Numbered from the stretch's first letter, positions 25,656 to 34,065 are shown. The stretch is DNA of 64,000 nt from PWQG01 sp050486205 (GCA_050486205.1 JBJHCW010000002.1:248001-312000); one strand, 5' to 3'. Translations and numbers: made by a program. Notes: generated from the sequence alone by a model not told the origin.

Positions 25656-27800
25656 TCAGCCCCGCATGAACCGGAACCACCGCTCCGACCAGCCCAGGGC
25701 CCGCACTGGCAGTCGCTTGCTGCGCCAGGCATTGGCCACAAACCGGTTCGCCTCCAGCATCGTCGGATAGATATGATTGGTGGCGGCAATTTTTTTCAGA
25801 CCCAGGCCGTGGGTCATGGCAGTGACAAATTCGCCGATCAGCTCACCGGCATGATATCCCACGATAGTGGCGCCCAGAATGCGGTCACTGCCGCGCGCGG
25901 TCAGCACTTTCACAAAGCCATGCGCTTCGCCGTCAGCCAGCGCCCGATCATGACCGGTCATCTCGTAACGGGTCACCTCGTATTCAATATTGTCGCGCTC
26001 GGCTTCGGCCTCACTGATACCAACGCGAGCGACTTCCGGATCGGTGAATGTGCACCAGGGTACCACGGGGTAACGCACCCGGAATTTCTTGACGCCACCG
26101 GCCAGGGCGTTGAGCGCAGCATACCAGGCCTGATAGGAAGCCATGTGAGTGAACTGGTATGGACCGGCCACATCACCGCAGGCGTAGATGTTGGGGTAGC
26201 GGGTCTGCAGAAATTCGTTGACTGAAAGTGTGCCATTGTCGTTCAGTGGCACACCCAGCTCGCTAAGGCCAAAACCTTCCACATTGGCCCGTCTGCCCAC
26301 GGCCAGCAGCACACGATCAAACCCCAGCGCAGTCTCCGCGCCGCCCTGGTCACAGACGTGCAGGGTTCCATCAGCGGCGCCACCGTCAGCCACAAAGCGC
26401 TGCGCCTTGTGGCCCAGCAGTATACGGATACCGTCGCGTTCCAGTTGCTGATGAACCTGCACCGCTGCATCGTTGTCCTCCCGAGGCAGCACCTGTTCAC
26501 CCTGATCGACCAGCGTGACGTCGGCGCCCAGGCGCGCAAAACTCTGCGCCAGCTCACAACCGATGGGCCCGGCCCCCAGTACCAGCAGTCGGCGTGGTAA
26601 CTGAGTCAGCGACCAGACATTGTCCGAGTGCAGGTAGTCCACCTCGGCCAGCCCCGGGATATCCGGTATCAGGGGGCGGGCGCCGGTGGCAACAATGATG
26701 GCGCGTGTGCTGATCACCTTGCCATTCACCTCTACCGTCCACGGCGAGGTGATTCGGGCTTCGCCCATTATGCAATCCACACCCAGCGAGGTGAAACGCT
26801 CGACCGAATCATGCGGCTCAATGGATTTGATCACCGATTGCACGCGCGACATCACGGCCGGGAAATCCACCTCTGCATTGCCCCTTCCCAGGCCGTATTC
26901 CCCCGCGCGACTCATGTAATGGGCCATACGTGCGCTGCGAATGAGCGTCTTGCTGGGCACACAGCCAGTGTTCAGGCAGTCGCCACCCATACGGTTTTTC
27001 TCGATCAGTGTGACGCGGGCCTTTGCGCCGGCAACAATCAGCGAAGCAACCAGGCCGGCCGAGCCGGCACCAATCACCACCACATTGGTATCGAAGCGAC
27101 GCGGTCGGGTGAAACCCCGATAGACCTTGCGCCGCCGGATCAGGCTGACAATGCCCCGCGCCAGCCATGGCATCAGCGCCACCAGCGTAAAAGACAGAAT
27201 CAGTGTGGGGCTCAGCAGCCCGCCAAGCGAATCGAGTTGCCCGAGCTCCACGCCTGCATTCACGTACACGGCAGTGCCGAGCAACATGCCAACCTGGCTG
27301 ATGATATAGAAAGTCAGCACTTTCATCGGGGTCAGTGCCATGACCAGATTGATCAGGAAAAACGGAAACAGTGGCACCATGCGCAGTGTGAACAGATAGA
27401 AACTGCCGTCACGGCGAACGCCCTCGTTGATGGTTTTCAGGTAGCGACCAAAGCGCTGCTGCACCCAGTCTCTCAGCAACAGGCGAGCAACAAGAAATGC
27501 GAGCGTGGCGCCGATACTGCTGGCAAAAGACACCAGCAAGAGGCCCCAGAACAAACCAAACACCGCACCTCCGAGCAGGGTCATGACCGCAGCGCCGGGA
27601 ATCGACAGGGCGGTCACCAGCACATAGATCACAAAATAGGCCGATGCGGCGAGCAGGAAATTATCCTCGGTGAAGTCCCGCATTGTGCCCAGTTGCTGCT
27701 GTATGAAGGTCAGTGTAAGGAACCTGCCCGCATCGAAATAGATGTAGGCTGCCAGTGCCGCCACAATGGCAGCCACAATAAAAATCCTGATTTTTGTCAT
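25656..27800 (-). CDS. TVP38/TMEM64 (VTT) domain fused to FAD/NAD disulfide oxidoreductase
   Basis: The product has 714 residues from ATG 27800. Residues 1-230 are a membrane domain of the TVP38/SNARE-associated (DedA-like) type with five or six helices and the segment SIPGAAVMTLLGGAVFG. Residues about 240-714 are a class I pyridine-nucleotide disulfide oxidoreductase with the FAD site (VVIGAGSAGLVAS), the redox-active pair GGDCLNTGCVPSKTL, the NAD site (LVLGAGPIGCELAQ), the second FAD motif (IYACGDVAGP) and HIYPTMLEANRF at the end. It is related to mercuric reductase and dihydrolipoamide dehydrogenase, but no MerA heavy-metal domain or C-terminal Cys pair is present. Substrate unknown. Upstream in-frame ATGs (27830) are possible starts. 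Confidence 0.88.
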   Translation of the reverse strand: MTKIRIFIVAAIVAALAAYIYFDAGRFLTLTFIQQQLGTMRDFTEDNFLLAASAYFVIYVLVTALSIPGAAVMTLLGGAVFGLFWGLLLVSFASSIGATLAFLVARLLLRDWVQQRFGRYLKTINEGVRRDGSFYLFTLRMVPLFPFFLINLVMALTPMKVLTFYIISQVGMLLGTAVYVNAGVELGQLDSLGGLLSPTLILSFTLVALMPWLARGIVSLIRRRKVYRGFTRPRRFDTNVVVIGAGSAGLVASLIVAGAKARVTLIEKNRMGGDCLNTGCVPSKTLIRSARMAHYMSRAGEYGLGRGNAEVDFPAVMSRVQSVIKSIEPHDSVERFTSLGVDCIMGEARITSPWTVEVNGKVISTRAIIVATGARPLIPDIPGLAEVDYLHSDNVWSLTQLPRRLLVLGAGPIGCELAQSFARLGADVTLVDQGEQVLPREDNDAAVQVHQQLERDGIRILLGHKAQRFVADGGAADGTLHVCDQGGAETALGFDRVLLAVGRRANVEGFGLSELGVPLNDNGTLSVNEFLQTRYPNIYACGDVAGPYQFTHMASYQAWYAALNALAGGVKKFRVRYPVVPWCTFTDPEVARVGISEAEAERDNIEYEVTRYEMTGHDRALADGEAHGFVKVLTARGSDRILGATIVGYHAGELIGEFVTAMTHGLGLKKIAATNHIYPTMLEANRFVANAWRSKRLPVRALGWSERWFRFMRG

Positions 27801-27969
27801 GACAATTCTGTTGCCTCGTTGCTCTGTCATTGAGCTGTCATTGCCCGGTCTTTGCGCTGTCCCGGATTTGTGCATCTGGCGACCTGCCGGCGCGGGCCGG
27901 GCCTATCATCGCACAGCTGTGGTATAGTTTCGCGTTCCAATTCCGCCAGACACCAACAGTGAGGCTATC

Positions 27970-28992
27970 GTGAGCAGACACACCGCCAGCGACCAGCGCC
28001 GATTCCCCCTGACTCGTATGCGCCGAATGCGCCGGGACGAGTTCAGTCGCCGCCTGATGCGCGAAACACGCATTTCCACGGACGACCTGATCTACCCCAT
28101 GTTCATTGTGGAGGGCAAGAACGAGAAGCAGGAAATCGCGTCCATGCCGGACATCTACCGACTCAGCATTGACAACCTGCTGCGTGAGGCCGAAGAGCTG
28201 GTGAATCTCGGCATTCCCGCCATTGCCCTGTTTCCCTCGCCAAACCAGGACATCAAGACACTGGACGGGCGTGATGCCTGGAATCCGGATGGTCTGGTCC
28301 AGCGGGCCGTGCGTGAACTGAAGCAACAGGTACCGGAGCTGGGCGTGATCACCGACGCGGCGCTGGACCCGTATACGACCCATGGCCAGGACGGGATCAT
28401 TGATGATGATGGATACGTGTTGAACGAGCAGACCGTAGAGGCCCTGGTCAAACAGGCCCTGTCCCATGCCGAGGCAGGAGTGGATGTGGTGGCGCCATCT
28501 GACATGATGGATGGGCGCATCGGTGCAATTCGTGAGGCTCTGGAGCAGAATGGCCACACCCTGACCCGGATTCTGGCCTACTCCGCCAAATACGCTTCCA
28601 GCTATTATGGGCCGTTTCGCGATGCTGTGGGCTCCAGTGGCAATCTAGGCAAAGGCAATAAACACACCTACCAGATGGATGTAGCCAACAGTGACGAAGC
28701 CCTGCACGAAGTGGCACTGGATCTGGCCGAAGGCGCAGACATGGTGATGATCAAGCCCGGCATGCCGTATCTGGACATTGTTCGACGGGTCAAGGACGAG
28801 TTCGGCGCACCGACTTTTGTGTATCAGGTGAGCGGTGAATACGCCATGCATATGGCCGCCGCGCGTAACGGCTGGCTTGATGAGGCGTCTGTCGCCATGG
28901 AGTCTCTGGTCGCCATAAAACGGGCAGGTGCCGACGGTGTTCTTACCTATTTTGCGAAAAAAGTGGCGGCGCAGCTCAAATCGGGGACTTGA
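27970..28992 (+). CDS. hemB: Delta-aminolevulinic acid dehydratase (porphobilinogen synthase) HemB
   Basis: HemB condenses two 5-aminolevulinate molecules to porphobilinogen in haem synthesis. The 340-residue product starts at a GTG with GAGG 5 nt upstream. The active-site lysines are seen in MIKPGMPYLD and near SPAKYASSYYGPFRDA (here AYSAKYASSYYG). The metal region reads DAALDPYTTHGQDG, with aspartates in place of the zinc-binding cysteines, i.e. the magnesium-dependent type known from Pseudomonas. A -10-like TATAGT is at 27923. Confidence 0.96.
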   Translation: MSRHTASDQRRFPLTRMRRMRRDEFSRRLMRETRISTDDLIYPMFIVEGKNEKQEIASMPDIYRLSIDNLLREAEELVNLGIPAIALFPSPNQDIKTLDGRDAWNPDGLVQRAVRELKQQVPELGVITDAALDPYTTHGQDGIIDDDGYVLNEQTVEALVKQALSHAEAGVDVVAPSDMMDGRIGAIREALEQNGHTLTRILAYSAKYASSYYGPFRDAVGSSGNLGKGNKHTYQMDVANSDEALHEVALDLAEGADMVMIKPGMPYLDIVRRVKDEFGAPTFVYQVSGEYAMHMAAARNGWLDEASVAMESLVAIKRAGADGVLTYFAKKVAAQLKSGT

Positions 28993-29016
28993 ATCCTGCG
29001 GACAAGGCCTTATGAT
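28989..29016 (+). promoter_or_regulatory. Promoter of trxA
   Basis: TTGAAT (28989-28994), 16 bp, then TATGAT (29011-29016) fit a sigma-70 promoter. The -35 overlaps the hemB stop codon, so trxA has its own promoter about 30 bp before its ATG. Confidence 0.55.
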
Positions 29017-29046
29017 GTGAACATCTTCAACGAAAGGACATGATCT

Positions 29047-29373
29047 ATGAGCGACAATATCGTACAGATATCGGACGCCAGTTTTGACCAGGACGTGCTG
29101 AAAGCAGACGGGCCTGTGCTGGTAGACTTCTGGGCAGAGTGGTGTGGTCCGTGCAAGATGATTGCACCGGTGCTGGACGAGCTGGCAGAAGAGTATGCCG
29201 ACAAACTCAAGGTGTGCAAGCTGAACATCGACGCCAATCCCGATACGGCCCCCAAATACGGCGTTCGCGGCATCCCGACCCTGATCATCTTCAAGAATGG
29301 CCAGGCTGAGGCGACCAAGGTAGGCGCCCTGTCCAAATCGCAACTGGCAGCGTTCATCGACAGCGTGATCTGA
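29047..29373 (+). CDS. trxA: Thioredoxin
   Basis: Thioredoxin is the cytoplasmic disulfide reductant. The 108-residue product has the active site WAEWCGPCKMIAP, the cis-proline loop GVRGIPTLIIFKNG and standard length. An AAAGGA ribosome site lies about 9 nt before the ATG. trxA followed by rho is the order in E. coli and relatives. Confidence 0.97.
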   Translation: MSDNIVQISDASFDQDVLKADGPVLVDFWAEWCGPCKMIAPVLDELAEEYADKLKVCKLNIDANPDTAPKYGVRGIPTLIIFKNGQAEATKVGALSKSQLAAFIDSVI

Positions 29374-29380
29374 TGCCGTT

Positions 29381-29408
29381 GCAGGGCAGTCCCGACAGAC
29401 TGCCCTGC
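29381..29408 (+). terminator. Hairpin after trxA
   Basis: A perfect 11-bp stem (GCAGGGCAGTC / GACTGCCCTGC, 6-nt loop) starts 7 bp after the trxA stop codon. There is no T-tract directly after it, so it may be a pause or mRNA-stabilising stem rather than a strong intrinsic terminator. Confidence 0.5.
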
Positions 29409-29459
29409 GACGAACGCGTGGCCAGCTGCGCCGGATTGCAATAAAATGCCATTTTTTGC

Positions 29460-29489
29460 TGGACAGTCACATGAAACTCGTTCTATAGT
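29460..29489 (+). promoter_or_regulatory. Promoter of the rho leader
   Basis: TGGACA (29460-29465), 18 bp, then TATAGT (29484-29489) match sigma-70 boxes at 5 of 6 and 5 of 6 bases. Transcription would begin near 29496 and give a leader of about 290 nt before rho. The leader from about 29617 is C-rich and G-poor, which suits Rho binding and autoregulation. Confidence 0.5.
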
Positions 29490-29662
29490 GATCTGCAAAT
29501 CTGCACTACCACTTGTTGTGGCCTCCCCGTCGCAGACACGAATACCAGACTTGAACATCAGACTTGAGCAACTGGCAAGTACCTGGTCCAATTTAACCCG
29601 GCTGAAGCAGAACCTTTAACCAGAATCCTTAGGCAACAACAGTCAAATCTCTTTCAAACGCC

Positions 29663-29779
29663 ATGCGTTTCTCTGCCAAAAGCAGACACGCACCACTACC
29701 GGTGCAACCAACGCAGTGGCAGATCGAGCGCGGCCACAACCGCACATTTGACTTCCCTTTACCGACTACAAACATCTGA
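29663..29779 (+). CDS. Possible rho leader peptide (RhoL-like), 38 aa
   Basis: A 38-codon frame starts MRFSAKSRHAPLPVQ and stops five bases before the rho ATG. E. coli rho is preceded by a 33-codon leader peptide gene (rhoL) also beginning with MR. No ribosome site is visible and the similarity is slight, so this may be chance. If translated, it would lie over the C-rich leader and could modulate Rho binding there. Confidence 0.3.
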   Translation: MRFSAKSRHAPLPVQPTQWQIERGHNRTFDFPLPTTNI

Positions 29780-29784
29780 CTACT

Positions 29785-31044
29785 ATGAATCTGACTGATC
29801 TCAAGAAAAAACCGATAACAGAGTTGTTGGAAACTGCCCAGGAAATGGGCCTTGACAACCTCTCCCGCACCCGCAAACAGGACATCATCTTCTCCATCCT
29901 CAAGAAACACGCCAAGAACGGCGAGGACATCCATGGTGATGGTGTACTGGAAATCCTGCAGGATGGCTTCGGTTTCCTGCGATCGGCAGACTCCTCGTAC
30001 CTGGCTGGCCCGGATGACATTTATGTCTCACCCAGTCAGATCCGGCGCTTCAACCTGCGCACCGGAGACACCATCGCCGGCAAGATCCGGCCACCAAAAG
30101 ACGGTGAACGTTACTTTGCCCTGCTCAAGATCTCCGAAGTCAACTTCGCAAAACCCGAAAACTCCAAACACAAGATCCTGTTCGAAAACCTCACACCACT
30201 GTTCCCCACCGAGCGCCTCGGACTGGAAGTGGGCAATGGCAGTACCGAGGACCTGAGCGCACGCATCATTGACCTGACCGCGCCTATCGGCAAAGGTCAG
30301 CGCGGCCTGATCGTGTCGCCACCAAAGGCCGGTAAAACCCTGATTCTGCAGAATATTGCGCAATCCATCGCGCGCAACAACCCCGAGTGTCGCCTGATTG
30401 TATTGCTGATCGACGAGCGGCCTGAGGAAGTGACGGAAATGCAGCGCTCAGTGCGTGGCGAAGTGGTTGCCTCCACCTTTGACGAACCACCCGCGCGTCA
30501 CGTACAGGTTGCCGAAATGGTGATCGAGAAAGCAAAGCGCCTGGTCGAACACAAAGAGGATGTAATCATACTGCTGGACTCCATCACCCGACTGGCCCGC
30601 GCCTACAACACCATTGTGCCCTCATCGGGCAAGGTGCTTACCGGTGGTGTAGATGCCCATGCGCTGGAGCGCCCGAAACGCTTCTTTGGCGCAGCACGTA
30701 ACCTGGAAGAAGGTGGCAGCCTGACGATCATCGCGACAGCGCTGGTAGACACCGGCTCCAAAATGGACGAAGTGATTTACGAGGAATTCAAGGGCACCGG
30801 TAACATGGAGTTGCATCTGGACCGCAAGATTGCGGAAAAACGCATCTACCCGGCCATTAATGTGCGCCGCTCAGGCACGCGCCGTGAAGAACTGCTGACG
30901 TCCGAGGAAGAACTGCAACGCATGTGGATTCTGCGCAAGATTCTCAGTTCCATGGAAGATGTGCAGGCAACCGAGTTCATTCTGGACAAGCTCAAGGACA
31001 CCAAGACCAACGAAGAATTCTTCAACTCCATGAAGCGCAAATAA
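29785..31044 (+). CDS. rho: Transcription termination factor Rho
   Basis: Rho is the hexameric RNA helicase that ends transcription. The 419-residue product equals the E. coli length. It has the N-terminal helical domain (MNLTDLKKKPITELLE), the RNA-binding cold-shock fold (GDGVLEILQDGFGFLRSAD), Walker A (SPPKAGKTLILQN), the Walker B strand (VIILLDSITRLARAYN) and the Q/R loops (SSGKVLTGGVDAHAL). It is preceded by a long leader of about 290 nt and followed by ubiD after 12 bp. Confidence 0.98.
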   Translation: MNLTDLKKKPITELLETAQEMGLDNLSRTRKQDIIFSILKKHAKNGEDIHGDGVLEILQDGFGFLRSADSSYLAGPDDIYVSPSQIRRFNLRTGDTIAGKIRPPKDGERYFALLKISEVNFAKPENSKHKILFENLTPLFPTERLGLEVGNGSTEDLSARIIDLTAPIGKGQRGLIVSPPKAGKTLILQNIAQSIARNNPECRLIVLLIDERPEEVTEMQRSVRGEVVASTFDEPPARHVQVAEMVIEKAKRLVEHKEDVIILLDSITRLARAYNTIVPSSGKVLTGGVDAHALERPKRFFGAARNLEEGGSLTIIATALVDTGSKMDEVIYEEFKGTGNMELHLDRKIAEKRIYPAINVRRSGTRREELLTSEEELQRMWILRKILSSMEDVQATEFILDKLKDTKTNEEFFNSMKRK

Positions 31045-31056
31045 GCGCCCGGACAG

Positions 31057-32520
31057 ATGAGTTGCCGAGACCTCAGAGAATTCATTGCGCTGCTCGAAGC
31101 TGAAGGCGAACTGAAACGCATCAGCGCGGAAGTGGATCCTCATCTTGAAGTCACCGAGATCTGCGATCGCACACTGCGCGCTGGCGGTCCGGCGCTGCTG
31201 TTTGAAAACCCCAAAGGCTCTTCCGTGCCGTTGCTGGGCAATCTGTTCGGCAATACGCGCCGGATTGCGCTGGCCATGGGGCAGAAAGATCTTGAAGGTC
31301 TCCGCGATGTGGGCCGCCTGCTGGCCTTTCTGAAGGAACCCGACCCCCCCAAAGGCTGGAAAGACATCTGGCAGAAACTGCCGACGTTCCGGCAGGTGCT
31401 GAACATTGCACCGACTGTCAGACGCTCAGCGCCTTGCCAGAAAGTGGTCATTGACGAAGCTGATGTCGACCTGTCATTCCTGCCCATACAGACCTGCTGG
31501 CCCGGTGATGCCGGTCCGCTGGTGACCTGGCCACTGGTCATCACCCGCGGCCCTGAAAAGGAACGCCAGAACCTGGGCATCTATCGTATGCAGGTCATTG
31601 GCCGCAACCGGTTGATCATGCGCTGGTTGTCGCATCGTGGCGGTGCGCTGGATTTCAGAGAGTGGCAACTGGCCCATCCTGGTGAACCCTTTCCGGTTTC
31701 CATTGCCATTGGCGCAGATCCGGCCACCACCCTGGCCACAGTCACCCCGGTCCCGGACACACTTTCCGAGTATGCCTTTGCCGGCCTGCTGCGCGGCTCG
31801 CGCACCGAAGTGGTCAATTGCCTGACCAATGATCTTCAGGTCCCTGCCAGCGCCGAGATTGTGCTGGAAGGCGTGATCGAACCCGGCGACATGGCCCCTG
31901 AAGGCCCCTACGGAGACCACACCGGTTATTACAACGAAGTGGAACAGTTTCCGGTATTCACGGTAAAAAAAATCACCCACCGCCCCGACCCCATTTATCA
32001 CAGCACCTACACCGGTCGACCACCGGATGAACCGGCCATGCTGGGTGTGGCACTCAACGAAGTGTTCATCCCTTTGCTGCAAAAGCAGTTCCCGGAAATC
32101 ACTGACTTTTACCTGCCACCGGAAGGCTGCTCGTACCGCCTGGCCATCATCAGCATGAAGAAACAATACCCCGGTCATGCCAAACGCGTGATGATGGGCG
32201 CCTGGTCATTCCTGCGTCAGTTCATGTACACCAAGTTTGTCATCGTCACCGATGACGACGTCAACATCCGCAACTGGGAAGACGTGATCTGGGCCATGAC
32301 CACGCGCATGGATCCGGCACGCGATACCGTGCTGATCGAGAACACACCCATTGATTACCTGGACTTTGCTTCGCCGGTTTCCGGACTTGGATCGAAGATG
32401 GGCATGGATGCAACGAACAAGTGGCCGGGGGAGACCCAACGGGAATGGGGTACGCCGATTGAGATGGATGAGGCGGTCAGGAAGCGCGTTGATGAGTTGT
32501 GGGGTGAATTGGGGTTGTAG
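31057..32520 (+). CDS. ubiD: 4-hydroxy-3-polyprenylbenzoate decarboxylase UbiD
   Basis: UbiD decarboxylates the ubiquinone precursor using prenylated FMN made by UbiX. The 487-residue product starts MSCRDLREFIALLEAEGELKRI and holds the family signatures NLGIYRMQVIGRNRLIMRW, GPYGDHTGYYNE (catalytic acidic region) and VDDDVNIRNWEDV-like segment (VTDDDVNIRN). It lies 12 bp after rho. Length and motifs are standard. Confidence 0.95.
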   Translation: MSCRDLREFIALLEAEGELKRISAEVDPHLEVTEICDRTLRAGGPALLFENPKGSSVPLLGNLFGNTRRIALAMGQKDLEGLRDVGRLLAFLKEPDPPKGWKDIWQKLPTFRQVLNIAPTVRRSAPCQKVVIDEADVDLSFLPIQTCWPGDAGPLVTWPLVITRGPEKERQNLGIYRMQVIGRNRLIMRWLSHRGGALDFREWQLAHPGEPFPVSIAIGADPATTLATVTPVPDTLSEYAFAGLLRGSRTEVVNCLTNDLQVPASAEIVLEGVIEPGDMAPEGPYGDHTGYYNEVEQFPVFTVKKITHRPDPIYHSTYTGRPPDEPAMLGVALNEVFIPLLQKQFPEITDFYLPPEGCSYRLAIISMKKQYPGHAKRVMMGAWSFLRQFMYTKFVIVTDDDVNIRNWEDVIWAMTTRMDPARDTVLIENTPIDYLDFASPVSGLGSKMGMDATNKWPGETQREWGTPIEMDEAVRKRVDELWGELGL

Positions 32521-32654
32521 GTGCAGGGTTCAGGGTGCAAGTGAGGGCAGTTGCACGTGGCTTTGTCGGGGGAAGCCCGGGTTGTATCGGGACGAAAAGG
32601 TGCCGAAGAATTACACACCGTCCTGCCTGCCTATCATCGGAGACTGCACTGCCA

Positions 32655-33314
32655 ATGGCCCTGAAGCCGACCATCCATAAAGCCACCATCGACCTCAGCG
32701 ACACCGATCGCGATCACTACGACACGCTGCAACTCACCATCGCGCGCCACCCCTCGGAGACCCTGGAGCGAATGATGGTACGCCTGCTCGCCTTCTGCCT
32801 CCAGGCCCGCGACGGCCTGATCTTCGGCCGAGGCCTCAGTACCAGCGACGAACCCGACCTGTGGGCACACGAACTGGACGGCACACTGGCGCTCTGGGTG
32901 GATGTGGGTGAACCCGACGTCGATCGCATCCGCAAGGCCAGCCGCATCGCCGGCAAGGTCGCCGTCTACAGCTTCAACAGCAAGTCACCGGTCTGGTGGT
33001 CCCAGCAGGCCAGGGCCTTCGCAGACCTCAATGTCTCGGTATACCGGCTGGACTGGGACGCCGTGCAGGCACTGGCCTCCCTGGCCGAACGCACAATGGA
33101 TATGGCGGTGACGATTGCCGGCGGCACGGCCTGGGTGGCGATGGAGAAGGGTTGCAATAGTCCCAAAACGGGACTAAGATACGGTTATGCGCATCATTGC
33201 ACTTTCAACGCTGAGAAAGTTCTGGGAGAGCTCGCCTTCATACGCGGACTCTATCGAGCCAGGAATGGCTTGGTATCGAGAAACCCTGAAGGCCGATTGG
33301 TCCACTCCCAATGA
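32655..33314 (+). CDS. yaeQ: YaeQ-family protein with replaced C-terminus
   Basis: YaeQ is a conserved cytoplasmic protein with a PD-(D/E)XK nuclease-like fold and unclear function. Residues 1-168 match the family well (start MALKPTIHKATIDLSD; TIARHPSETLERMMVRLLAFCL; VYSFNSKSPVWW). The family normally ends about 14 residues after the AGGTAWVAMEKG segment. Here the frame instead runs 53 residues into the higBA promoter and the higB gene, in another frame, and stops at 33314. The natural 3' end has therefore been lost at about 33150, where the higBA module begins. Function may be kept or impaired. Confidence 0.85.
   Translation: MALKPTIHKATIDLSDTDRDHYDTLQLTIARHPSETLERMMVRLLAFCLQARDGLIFGRGLSTSDEPDLWAHELDGTLALWVDVGEPDVDRIRKASRIAGKVAVYSFNSKSPVWWSQQARAFADLNVSVYRLDWDAVQALASLAERTMDMAVTIAGGTAWVAMEKGCNSPKTGLRYGYAHHCTFNAEKVLGELAFIRGLYRARNGLVSRNPEGRLVHSQ
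33152..33180 (+). promoter_or_regulatory. higBA promoter with overlapping palindromic operator
   Basis: TTGCAA (33152-33157), 17 bp and TAAGAT (33175-33180) make a good sigma-70 promoter. The spacer is filled by the palindrome TAGTCCC-AAAAC-GGGACTA (33158-33176), the type of site bound by HigA. Transcription would start at or next to the higB ATG at 33187, so the message may be leaderless. Binding of HigA would block the promoter, giving autorepression. Confidence 0.8.
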
Positions 33315-33489
33315 GGTGAAGGCACAATTCTCAAACGCCAGCGTTTTGCGCGATGGTCGTGTCGTTTTTAATATCGCTGGAAACAAATATCGAGTCGTAG
33401 TTTGGATTAATTACGCTTACCGCGTCGTTTATATCCGTTTCATCGGAACTCACAAGCAGTACGACGAAATTGATGCTCAGACAATTTGA
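33187..33489 (+). CDS. higB: HigB-type toxin (mRNA interferase, type II)
   Basis: The 100-residue product belongs to the HigB_toxin family of RelE-fold ribosome-dependent endoribonucleases. Diagnostic segments are MRIIALSTLRKFWE, KADWSTPNEVKAQF, RVVFNIAGNKYRVVV and YIRFIGTHKQYDEIDAQTI. It comes first in the operon, as in other higBA loci, with the antitoxin gene 8 bp after it. Its 5' part overlaps the aberrant tail of yaeQ. Confidence 0.93.
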   Translation: MRIIALSTLRKFWESSPSYADSIEPGMAWYRETLKADWSTPNEVKAQFSNASVLRDGRVVFNIAGNKYRVVVWINYAYRVVYIRFIGTHKQYDEIDAQTI

Positions 33490-33497
33490 GGTGTCCA

Positions 33498-33878
33498 ATG
33501 GAAATTCGTCCGATTAAAACAGAAGCTGATTACGAGGCTACTTTAAAAGAGATTGAAGGTCTTATGTCCGCTGAGGCTGACTCGCCTCAAGGGGATAGGC
33601 TTGATGTGCTTGTAACGCTTGTTGAGGCTTACGAACGAGAGCACTATCCAATCGATTTCCCAGATCCGATCGAGGCCATCAAATTCCGAATGGAGCAGCA
33701 AGGACTCAGCGTCGAGGATCTGGTCCCGGTGATTGGTCGCAAGAATCGGGTGTATGAAGTTCTGGCCCGAAAACGACCGCTGACCCTTCGCATGATTGAG
33801 GGGTTGCACGAGACATTTTCAATCCCTGCAGAAAGTTTGTTAAAGCACAGCTCCAACCAAAACAACCATGCTGCGTAG
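33498..33878 (+). CDS. higA: HigA-type antitoxin with helix-turn-helix
   Basis: HigA neutralises HigB and represses the operon. The 126-residue product (ATG 33498, GAGG about 7 nt upstream) begins MEIRPIKTEADYEATLKEIE, the standard start of this antitoxin group. The C-terminal HTH spans about residues 70-115 (GLSVEDLVPVIGRKNRVYEVL; RPLTLRMIEGLHETFSIP). The upstream codons to 33486 overlap the higB stop and are probably not translated. Confidence 0.92.
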   Translation: MEIRPIKTEADYEATLKEIEGLMSAEADSPQGDRLDVLVTLVEAYEREHYPIDFPDPIEAIKFRMEQQGLSVEDLVPVIGRKNRVYEVLARKRPLTLRMIEGLHETFSIPAESLLKHSSNQNNHAA

Positions 33879-33893
33879 CGCTGGCGAGTTGGC

Positions 33894-33957
33894 GGCTAAC
33901 AATCTCATGCAGTACGCGCCTTCGGCGCCGGACGCAGCTTACACTGCGCCGCTGATG
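33894..33957 (+). repeat. attC-like hairpin remnant after higBA
   Basis: The stretch starts GGCTAACAAT, has a central GCGCC-TTC-GGCGC hairpin (33916-33928) and then AGCTTACACT, the layout of short integron attC sites. The right-hand simple site with a GTT core cannot be found; the sequence runs into a VapC fragment instead. It would mean that higBA arrived as a gene cassette and that the site was later disrupted. The R-box has one mismatch to RYYYAAC, so chance likeness is possible. Confidence 0.4.
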
Positions 33958-34065
33958 AAAAAGCGGCGTATTGTTGCCCTAACCAACGACGCGTCGATCT
34001 TTGCGCCAGAGATACTGCCCTATGAAATAGGTAATGCATTATCAGCCATGGTAAAGCGCAGAAAG
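33955..34065 (+). pseudogene. Fragment of a VapC-type PIN-domain toxin
   Basis: The 37 codons read MKKRRIVALTNDASIFAPEI and LPYEIGNALSAMVKRRK, a typical central part of PIN-domain VapC toxins (the APELLPYEVGNAL region with the acidic active-site Glu). The N-terminal first acidic motif and the C-terminal half are missing. The fragment ends where a reverse-transcriptase fragment in opposite orientation begins. It is a dead remnant. Confidence 0.6.

Noticed and set aside
26628..27833. Plus-strand frame of 401 codons
   Set aside because: It is antisense to the flavoprotein fusion gene and is rich in His and Gln, as mirror frames of this GC content are.
29471..29488. Five-codon frame MKLVL as a leader peptide of rho
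   Set aside because: It overlaps the predicted -10 and lies upstream of the expected transcript start.
33486..33497. Upstream start for higA giving four more residues
   Set aside because: It overlaps the higB stop codon; the ATG at 33498 has a proper ribosome site and the family N-terminus.
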